64,000 nucleotides of DNA. Source: Bradyrhizobium embrapense (lineage in GTDB: Bacteria > Pseudomonadota > Alphaproteobacteria > Rhizobiales > Xanthobacteraceae). Positions 57,947 to 64,000 of the stretch are shown here, piece by piece (position 1 is the stretch's first letter; each line of letters begins with the position of its first letter). Position numbers and translations under genes: made by a program. The notes beneath the pieces are model-generated. The model worked only from the letters and a program-made list of their open reading frames with translations. It was not told the origin of the DNA and did not search any database. The DNA lies in contig NZ_LFIP02000001.1 of the NCBI RefSeq assembly GCF_001189235.2, forward strand, positions 744,001 through 808,000, given 5' to 3'.

Positions 57947-60511
57947 TCAGTAACGCGCAGACACAACCAGGTAGGCGGCGCGTCCCGGCGCCTCCAGCAC
58001 GAACGGTGCTGCGCTCTGATACAGCGCGTCGTAGTAGCGTTTGTCGAAGATGTTGTTGACGAACAGCTTCATGGTCCAGTGCTTGTCGATCTTGGCCTCG
58101 GCAAAGGCGTCGAAGCGCCAGTAGCTCGGGATCGACGTGCCTTGGTTGGCCGCGAGGAACGTGCCGCCGTACATCCTGGAGCGATACACCGCTTGCCCGC
58201 CGATCTCCCACATGTCGGTCAGCTGGTATTTCGAGAGCATGCTGAACGACTGATGCGCCACGTTGGCGAGCGGCAAGCCAACGTTCGAAGTGTACAGAAT
58301 CGTGTTGGCTGGCGGAATATTCGATTTGGTCACCTCCGACTGCATCAACACGAGGCCGCCGAACACGCTCCACTTGTCAGTGATCTTGCCGCCTACTCCG
58401 AGATCGATGCCGCGGATGCGATAGGCCGCGCCAGCGCTGATGCAGGAGACGGTGCCGGTCGTGCCGGCCGGATAGGGACATGCGGCGGTTGCAGTCGCCG
58501 CGGTGACGTTCATCGATTCGCGCGCGTTCTCCTTCTCGGTCTGGAACAGCGCCGCCGTAACCAGCAAATGACGATCGAACAACTCCCACTTGGTGCCGAC
58601 TTCAATCGCCTTGTTTTTCTCCGGCCCGAAGATCTGGTTTGGATTGCCGTTGAGAACCGGCGCGATGCCGCCATACTGAATGCTCGTGCCGTCAAACTCC
58701 GCGCCGACGGGGTTGGATGACGTGGCATAAGCGGCATAGACGCTCCCGTTCGGCAACGGCTTGAGCGTCAAGCCGAGGTTGAAGTTCGGCATGCCGTAGT
58801 CTTGCTGTTGCTGACCGAAGACGTTCGCGACACCATTGACCGTACCGTAGCCGCTGGTCTTGATGGTGTAGTCGTCATAGCGGACGCCGCCGTTCAGGAT
58901 GACAAAGTCGTTGTAGTTGGCGGAATCCATCACGTATCCGCTCACAGTGTCGATACTGATCTTGGTTGGCCTGCCGTTGAGGCTCGCGCTGTTCGTAAAC
59001 GGGATGTTGGTGTATTGCGGGTTGAAGACGCTGACGCCGGAGAGCGAGCCACTTCCCGTGAAAGACGATGGACCGGTGGTTATTTCGGAGGCAAGGCCGG
59101 TGAAGCTGTCGATCGAAGACCGCTCGTTGTCGTATTCGACGCCCGCTGTCGTCGTATGTTTGAAGCCGAGCCCATCGACCGACTTGTAGGTCGCCTCGGT
59201 CTGGTTGGCGAACACGTCGGTAACCTGGAAGCGGCTCTGCGGGTTGGCGCTCAGCGTATAGGCGGTGAACGGCGCACCTGCGGCCAGCGTCGGCGATTCC
59301 GGCAGCGTGCCGATGTATTTCTGGGTCGAACGCGATTCACGGATCTTGTTGCTGAGCATGAGGTCCGGCGTGACCTGCACCTCGGCATTGATGGTGCCGA
59401 TGTCCTGCCCGGTCCGGAAGAAGTCCCGGTTGACGAAGCCGTAGAAATTGTTGCGGTTGACGCCGAAGTCCGGGAACGGGCCGCCGGCCGTGCTCGCGGT
59501 GCTCGGCCGATAGTACGGCACGCCGAAGTCCGGGATGCCGGTGAGTTCGGTATGGATGTAGTTGCCGCTGATCTTCACCGCATCGACCGGCTTCCAGGTC
59601 GCAGCGACGAAACCGCCATCGCGATTGTCGGTGACATAGCTGCGGCCGGCGACGCCCGCATCCTGGAACAGGCCGCCGGCGCGGATCGCCAGCGTCGGGC
59701 TGATCACCTGGTTGACATCGAGCGTCACCCGCTTGGTGCGATCGGTGCCGAACGAGGTGTCCATGTTGTAGAAGCTGTTCTCGGTCGTCGCCTGCTTGGT
59801 GACGATGTTGATCGCGCCGCCGGTGGTACCGCGGCCTGCAAAGGACGAGCCCGGGCCGCGCAGGATCTCGACCTGCTCGGTGAAGAAGTTCTCGCGGACG
59901 CTCACGCCGGCGTCGCGCACGCCGTCGATGAAGATGTCGTTCCGCGCATCGAAGCCGCGGATGAAGAAGCGATCGCCGAACGCGTTGCCGCCCTCGCCGG
60001 TGCCGAGCGTGACGCCGGCCGTCGACAGGATCGCCGATTTCAGCGAGGTGGCATTCTTGTCCTCGAGCACGTCCTTGGTCAGCACCGTGACCGACTTCGG
60101 CGTGTTCAGGATCGGCTCGGGATATTTGCCGGAGGCCTGCAAACGGTCGCCCTTGTACGGCGCGGCCGGATCGGCGTAGCGGTCGCGATCAGCGGGAAGA
60201 CCGCCGGCATTCGGAAACGGCACCGGCGCTTGCTGGGCCTGCTGATTGCTGCGGCGCGCGGCGCGGCGCAGCGCGTTGCGGGCGCGGACCTGGTCCGATG
60301 TGGGCTTTGACGTGACGGGCCGCGGACGCGCAAGCGGGGCATCCACATTCACCGGCGGCAGGCTGGACTGCTGCGCTTCAGCTCCCGAAAACGACGCCAC
60401 CGCGATCAGGCTCGCGACGGCGGAGACCTTCGTGGCGGAATAACCCGTATCATCAGCCGACCCCATCGCCGCATCGAAGCGCAGCGATCTCGGCGCCTTC
60501 ACATTGCTCAT
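57947..60511 (-). CDS. TonB-dependent siderophore receptor (FiuA/catecholate type)
   Basis: An 854-residue outer-membrane receptor. A signal peptide covers about the first 45 residues (VSAVASLIAVASFSGAEAQ). An unusual basic, Arg/Gln-rich linker (RNALRRAARRSNQQAQQ) precedes the plug domain (about 120-260) with NTPKSVTVLTKDVLED and the TonB-box-type region. The beta-barrel covers the rest, with a C-terminal RAAYLVVSARY end. The ATG at 60511 is chosen over a GTG at 60520 because GGGGG lies 9 nt upstream. It heads the leftward unit and is preceded by an array of TTCTAA elements. Confidence 0.93.
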   Translation of the reverse strand: MSNVKAPRSLRFDAAMGSADDTGYSATKVSAVASLIAVASFSGAEAQQSSLPPVNVDAPLARPRPVTSKPTSDQVRARNALRRAARRSNQQAQQAPVPFPNAGGLPADRDRYADPAAPYKGDRLQASGKYPEPILNTPKSVTVLTKDVLEDKNATSLKSAILSTAGVTLGTGEGGNAFGDRFFIRGFDARNDIFIDGVRDAGVSVRENFFTEQVEILRGPGSSFAGRGTTGGAINIVTKQATTENSFYNMDTSFGTDRTKRVTLDVNQVISPTLAIRAGGLFQDAGVAGRSYVTDNRDGGFVAATWKPVDAVKISGNYIHTELTGIPDFGVPYYRPSTASTAGGPFPDFGVNRNNFYGFVNRDFFRTGQDIGTINAEVQVTPDLMLSNKIRESRSTQKYIGTLPESPTLAAGAPFTAYTLSANPQSRFQVTDVFANQTEATYKSVDGLGFKHTTTAGVEYDNERSSIDSFTGLASEITTGPSSFTGSGSLSGVSVFNPQYTNIPFTNSASLNGRPTKISIDTVSGYVMDSANYNDFVILNGGVRYDDYTIKTSGYGTVNGVANVFGQQQQDYGMPNFNLGLTLKPLPNGSVYAAYATSSNPVGAEFDGTSIQYGGIAPVLNGNPNQIFGPEKNKAIEVGTKWELFDRHLLVTAALFQTEKENARESMNVTAATATAACPYPAGTTGTVSCISAGAAYRIRGIDLGVGGKITDKWSVFGGLVLMQSEVTKSNIPPANTILYTSNVGLPLANVAHQSFSMLSKYQLTDMWEIGGQAVYRSRMYGGTFLAANQGTSIPSYWRFDAFAEAKIDKHWTMKLFVNNIFDKRYYDALYQSAAPFVLEAPGRAAYLVVSARY

Positions 60512-60650
60512 GTCTTGCACGCCCCCAGAAAAGCAAGTCCGTGCGCGAAATCACCATGCGACGAACTGTCCCTTTCGGTTATCGAGCGCGACCTTTTTTA
60601 TCAATGCGACGAGCGCCACAGTTGGCTTGAATCGCCCCAATTCAAAGCGA

Positions 60651-60714
60651 TTCTAATCTGTGCTTTGAAATCGTTCTAAACTCTAGTTTTTAAGCGTTCT
60701 AATAATGGTTCTAA
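60651..60714. promoter_or_regulatory. Array of four phased TTCTAA elements, iron-control type
   Basis: TTCTAA occurs at 60651, 60674, 60697 and 60709, in the same orientation, spaced 23, 23 and 12 bp. That is about two, two and one helical turns, so all four lie on one face of DNA. The second is part of TTTGAAATCG-TTCTAAA, resembling ICE (iron control element) sites bound by Irr in Bradyrhizobium. It lies 140-200 bp upstream of the receptor start. Confidence 0.6.
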
Positions 60715-60737
60715 ATCGGCGCCAACGGCATCTGCAA

Positions 60738-60977
60738 TCATTCGGCGCTTGGCGGCTTCATCAGTGAGAACAGCTCGTCGATGGTCCGCTGCGCGACCTG
60801 CCGGACGCGGTCGCTGTTCTCGAGGCCGGCGATATTGACGCCGTTGACGACCGCTTTGATCTCGTCGCGGAAGTCGGTGAGAAAGCGCAGCGGGTCACGC
60901 TGCTCGTTGGCGACGCGCGCGATCAATCCCGTGACCAGTATCTGGCAAGCCATCATGCGCCCGTTCAATTCGTCCAT
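60738..60977 (-). CDS. Small unknown helical protein, 79 aa
   Basis: A 79-residue protein beginning MDELNGRMMACQILVTGLIA. It looks all-helical, with a moderately hydrophobic N-terminal helix and a charged C-terminal helix (SDRVRQVAQRTIDELFSLM). GAGGG 5 nt before this ATG favours it over a start four residues upstream. I do not recognise the family. It stands between the iron promoter region and the MarR gene, both on the same strand. Confidence 0.55.
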   Translation of the reverse strand: MDELNGRMMACQILVTGLIARVANEQRDPLRFLTDFRDEIKAVVNGVNIAGLENSDRVRQVAQRTIDELFSLMKPPSAE

Positions 60978-61100
60978 CGCTGCCCTCATCCTCTCGCATC
61001 GTCGCTCCGCGATATGAACGACATCCGGCGTCGTTTCAACCGCGTCGCGCGAACCGCATCAGATGAACGGATGGAGAGCAGATCCGCGACGAGCCGCGCG

Positions 61101-61562
61101 CTATTTCGCGGCGATGTGCTCCGCCTCATCGCCGAGCGCCTTGATGCGATCCTTGACCTCGCGCAGCGTGGCAAGGCCGCTTTCGACATGCTCGTCGGAG
61201 ACGTCGCGCAGCACGTCGCCGGCGATCGCATCGCGCAGACTGTCGAGCTCGTCGACGAGGCGGCGCCCGGTCCTGGTCAGGAACAGACGATTGGCGCGGC
61301 GATCCCTGGGATCGGGGCGCCGTTCGAGCAAGCCGTGCTCGACGAGGCGGTCAAGCAGCCGCACCAGCGAGATCGGCTGCAACTCGAGAACGTCGGCAAG
61401 ATCGACCTGGGACAGGCCCTCCTGCTCTCGCAGCCGGAACAACACGATCCACTGCGCGCGCGTAGTGCCTCGCGCCTTGGCGCGATGATCGATATAGTTG
61501 CGCAGCAGCCGGGAACTCTCGACGAGCTGCGCAATGAACTGGCGTTTGAGATCGAGCGACAT
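61101..61562 (-). CDS. MarR-family transcriptional regulator
   Basis: A 153-residue MarR-type repressor. The winged HTH spans about 38-100, with LSQVDLADVLELQPISLVRL and the wing DPRDRRANRLFLTRTGR. It is divergent from an RND efflux pair and separated from it by 183 bp containing an operator-like palindrome. This is the typical arrangement for a MarR that represses the pump and itself until a drug or phenolic ligand binds. Confidence 0.91.
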   Translation of the reverse strand: MSLDLKRQFIAQLVESSRLLRNYIDHRAKARGTTRAQWIVLFRLREQEGLSQVDLADVLELQPISLVRLLDRLVEHGLLERRPDPRDRRANRLFLTRTGRRLVDELDSLRDAIAGDVLRDVSDEHVESGLATLREVKDRIKALGDEAEHIAAK

Positions 61563-61612
61563 GAGGGGTCCTCGGTGCGTTTCCCAGTCGGAATATTTCT
61601 GCTCGTTTCTGA

Positions 61613-61636
61613 CCTAAACCTTTCCAAATGTTTAGG
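61613..61636. promoter_or_regulatory. MarR-type operator candidate
   Basis: CCTAAAC-N10-GTTTAGG, a 24-bp region with perfect 7-bp arms, lies 51 nt before the MarR ATG on its upstream side and about 110 nt from the adaptor ATG. A second, weaker palindrome TGTGTTTACACA follows at about 61650-61661. Confidence 0.6.
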
Positions 61637-61745
61637 ATTCTCAAGCCTTGGTGTGTTTACACATTAAGTGCACGCATATTATATCCGCAAGCTCTGTGAA
61701 CCGTTTCGATCACCCTTTATTGTTACGTCGAACCCAAGAGTCCGC

Positions 61746-62915
61746 ATGTCAAAGTCACGCACCATCGGTTGGGTTTTAGTGATCGCTGCGGTCGGCGCCG
61801 CCGGCTATTTCGGCTGGCAAAAATACTCCGACAACAAGCTGGCAGCCGAAGCCGCGCAGAAGCGTTCCGCCCAGCGCCCGGCCGTCCCGGTCAAGATCTC
61901 GCCGGTCGAGAAGGCCGACTTCCCGGTGTACCTGACTGGACTCGGCACGGTGCAGGCGTTCAACACCGTCCAGGTCCGCACCCGGGTCGATGGCCAGATC
62001 ACCAGGATCGCGTTCAAGGAAGGCCAGTTCGTCAAGGCGGGCGACACGCTGGTTGAGATCGATCCGCGGCCCTATCAGGCGACGCTCGACCAAGCCAAGG
62101 CCAAGAAGGCCCAGGACGAAGCCAACCTCGCCAACGCCAACCTCGACCTGCAGCGCTATACCAAGCTCGGCGAGTTCGCGACGCGCCAGCAGCTCGACAC
62201 CCAGCGCTCCACCGTGGCCCAGCTCACGGCCCAGATCTCCGCCGACGACGCTGCGATCTTCAACGCCCAGACCCAGGTAGACTACGCCACCGTGAAGGCT
62301 CCGATCGACGGCATTGTTGGCCTGCGGCTGGTCGATATCGGCAACATCGTCAACGCCTCGGCCCAGACCGGCATCGTGACGATCACCCAGATCGAGCCGA
62401 TCACCGTGATCTTCACCGCTCCGGAAGACCAGCTGCCCGACATCAAGGCGGCGCTGGCGGTGGCGCCGCCCAAGACCATCGCCCTGACCACCGACGGCAA
62501 AAAGTTGCTCTCCACCGGAACCCTGGCGCTGATCAACAATCAGGTCGACACGACGAGCGGGACTGTCCGGCTGAAGGCGGTGTTTGATAACAAGGACCAT
62601 GCACTATGGCCGGGCCAGTCGGTCTCGACCCGGCTTCTGGTCAAAACGCTGAAGGATGCCACCGTCGTCCCGGACGACGCGGTGCAACATGGCACCGAAG
62701 GCCTCTACGCGTATTCAGTCAATCAGGAGAACAAGGCCGAGCTTCGCAAGCTCAAGGTCAGCCAGTCGATCGACGGCAAGTCGGTGATCGAGGATGGCCT
62801 GTCGCCGGGACAGCAGGTGATCACCGCGGGCCAGTACAAGGTCTCGCCGGGAACCCTGGTGACGACGGCGGTGGCGAGCTCGGACCAGTCCCAGTCGAAG
62901 GTCACGCAGGAATGA
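61746..62915 (+). CDS. RND efflux periplasmic adaptor subunit (membrane fusion protein)
   Basis: A 389-residue HlyD/AcrA-type adaptor. One N-terminal TM/signal anchor (WVLVIAAVGAAGYFGW, about 8-23) is followed by the lipoyl-like halves (VRTRVDGQITRIAFKEGQFV and VKAPIDGIVGLRLVDIG) and a short alpha-hairpin (about 110-165). The start at 61746 is taken because homology begins there; a 26-residue longer frame is unlikely. The stop overlaps the RND permease start by 4 nt (ATGA). It links the inner-membrane pump to an outer-membrane channel not seen here. Confidence 0.92.
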   Translation: MSKSRTIGWVLVIAAVGAAGYFGWQKYSDNKLAAEAAQKRSAQRPAVPVKISPVEKADFPVYLTGLGTVQAFNTVQVRTRVDGQITRIAFKEGQFVKAGDTLVEIDPRPYQATLDQAKAKKAQDEANLANANLDLQRYTKLGEFATRQQLDTQRSTVAQLTAQISADDAAIFNAQTQVDYATVKAPIDGIVGLRLVDIGNIVNASAQTGIVTITQIEPITVIFTAPEDQLPDIKAALAVAPPKTIALTTDGKKLLSTGTLALINNQVDTTSGTVRLKAVFDNKDHALWPGQSVSTRLLVKTLKDATVVPDDAVQHGTEGLYAYSVNQENKAELRKLKVSQSIDGKSVIEDGLSPGQQVITAGQYKVSPGTLVTTAVASSDQSQSKVTQE

Positions 62916-64000
62916 GCGACGGAATTTCCGCACCATTCATTCGCTTCCCGATCGGCACCTCGCTGCTGATGGCGGGTATCCTGTTCGTCGGCCTCGTCGC
63001 CTACCCTCTGCTGCCGGTCGCGCCGCTGCCGCAAGTCGACTTCCCGACCATCCAGATCACCGCGACGCTGCCGGGCGGCAGCCCGGAGACCATGGCGAGT
63101 TCGGTCGCCCAGCCGCTGGAGCGCCAGTTCGCGCAAATCCCAGGCATCGCGCAGATGACCTCGACGAGCTATCTGGGCACCGCGTCGGTCACGATCCAGT
63201 TCGACCTCAACCGCTCGATCGACGGCGCCGCCAACGACGTGCAGGCCGCCATCAACGCCGCCAGCGGCCAATTGCCGAAGAACCTCCCCTCGCCGCCGAC
63301 CTATCGCAAGGTCAATCCGGCGGACGCGCCGATCATGCTGCTGTCGGCGACGTCGGATACGCTGCCGCTCACCACGGTGAGCGATTCCGTCGACGCCCAA
63401 CTCGCCCAGCAGATCAGCCAGATCTCCGGCGTCGCGCAGGTCATCATCGGCGGCCAGCAGAAGCCGTCGGTCCGCGTCCAGATCGATCCCGCCAAGCTGG
63501 TCGCGAAGGGCCTGTCGCTGGAGGACGTCCGCGCCGCGATCAACATCGCAACCGTCGACAGCCCGAAGGGCAACATCGACGGCGCCACCCGTGCCTACAC
63601 CATCTATGCCAACGACCAGCTGCTGACGGCGGATCCGTGGAACGACGTCATCATCGCCTACCGCAACGGCGGGCCGCTGCGCATCCGTGACATCGGCCAG
63701 GCGGTTACCGGACCCGAGGACGCGAAGCAGGCGGCCTGGGCCAACGGCAAGCGCGGCGTGTTCCTCGTCGTCTTCAAGCAGCCCGGCGCCAACGTCATCG
63801 ACACCGTCGACAAGATCAAGGCGGCGCTGCCCCGGTTGGTCGCGGCGATCCCGCCGGCGGTCAAGATCGAGGTCATCTCCGACCGCACCACCACGATCCG
63901 CGCCGCGGTGGAGGACGTTCAATTCACCCTGCTGCTGACCATCTTCCTGGTCGTGATGGTGATCTTTGTCTTCCTGCGCAGCTTCTGGGCCACCGTCATC
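62912..64000 (+). CDS. RND efflux permease, MdtB/MdtC-like, 3'-truncated by the window edge
   Basis: 363 codons of an RND inner-membrane pump, cut at the window end (a full protein is about 1,030 residues). It begins MSDGISAPFIRFPIGTSLLM, with TM1 at about 12-33, then the porter domain PC-type segments (GGSPETMASSVAQPLERQF). TM2 is beginning at the break. The IPGI loop and TTVSDSVDAQLAQQISQISGV are typical of MdtB/MdtC. It is co-translated with the adaptor by an ATGA overlap. Substrate class is unknown; multidrug or bile-type compounds are common in this group. Confidence 0.93.
   Translation, partial: MSDGISAPFIRFPIGTSLLMAGILFVGLVAYPLLPVAPLPQVDFPTIQITATLPGGSPETMASSVAQPLERQFAQIPGIAQMTSTSYLGTASVTIQFDLNRSIDGAANDVQAAINAASGQLPKNLPSPPTYRKVNPADAPIMLLSATSDTLPLTTVSDSVDAQLAQQISQISGVAQVIIGGQQKPSVRVQIDPAKLVAKGLSLEDVRAAINIATVDSPKGNIDGATRAYTIYANDQLLTADPWNDVIIAYRNGGPLRIRDIGQAVTGPEDAKQAAWANGKRGVFLVVFKQPGANVIDTVDKIKAALPRLVAAIPPAVKIEVISDRTTTIRAAVEDVQFTLLLTIFLVVMVIFVFLRSFWATVI

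Noticed and set aside
58802..60310. 502-codon plus-strand frame opposite the TonB receptor
   Set aside because: Antisense to the receptor, whose signal peptide, plug and barrel all read on the minus strand.
62723..63922. 399-codon minus-strand frame opposite the RND genes
   Set aside because: It spans the RND adaptor/permease junction on the opposite strand; no motif.

Overview
The window is one contiguous piece of a high-GC alphaproteobacterial chromosome. Gene content, densely packed acyl-CoA catabolic genes, mostly Shine-Dalgarno-led starts, and several families of dispersed intergenic palindromes (core words such as GTAGCCCGGAT, CGTCATTGCGAG and ACCTCTCCC) point to Bradyrhizobium or a close relative. 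That assignment is an inference from gene and repeat style, not from a marker gene. I see no rRNA, tRNA, insertion sequence, prophage or CRISPR array. Both ends cut genes: an MFS transporter at the left and an RND efflux pump at the right.

Layout. 1-10.8 kb: a leftward valine/branched-chain catabolic block (mmsA, isobutyryl-CoA dehydrogenase-like, 3-hydroxyisobutyryl-CoA hydrolase, mmsB, then acyl-CoA synthetase, MaoC hydratase, SDR and a flavoprotein), with a divergent LysR gene as likely regulator. 10.8-19 kb: a mixed stretch with a lone ParB-domain protein, TetR plus thioesterase, a crotonase, a YdeP-type molybdopterin oxidoreductase, an MFS transporter and a 55-residue membrane protein. 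19-24 kb: thiolase, MFS, acetoacetate decarboxylase and patatin-like hydrolase, consistent with acetoacetate/ketone metabolism. 24.3-27.2 kb: a carboxyltransferase and a 73-residue biotin carrier around an IclR regulator with two facing operator-like palindromes. 27.4-29.3 kb: a three-domain glutaminase-STAS-cyclic-nucleotide-binding fusion. 29.5-37.7 kb: a leftward acyl-CoA cluster of unknown substrate, including a thiolase-fold protein without the usual nucleophilic Cys, coupled to a DUF35 partner.

37.8-49.9 kb is a complete-looking sugar/sugar-acid system. Leftward it has a CUT1-type ABC transporter, a DenD-like dehydrogenase, KDG kinase and KDPG aldolase. Rightward it has a LacI regulator, an IlvD/Edd-family dehydratase and two SDRs. 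Matching LacI-type operators (AGCGC core) lie upstream of both arms. The enzymes suggest oxidation of a sugar, dehydration to a 2-keto-3-deoxy acid, then either phosphorylation and aldol cleavage or a second oxidation; the substrate cannot be read from sequence.

50-54.9 kb holds LysR/EamA, an M50 protease, a tail-anchored small protein and an orphan amino-acid-type binding protein. 54.9-60.7 kb is a leftward iron-uptake unit (TonB receptor, PiuC-type hydroxylase, ExbB, ExbD, TonB) with four evenly phased TTCTAA elements upstream, resembling Irr/ICE-type control. 60.7-64 kb has a small unknown protein, a MarR regulator, and a divergent RND adaptor/permease pair with a CCTAAAC-N10-GTTTAGG operator candidate between them.
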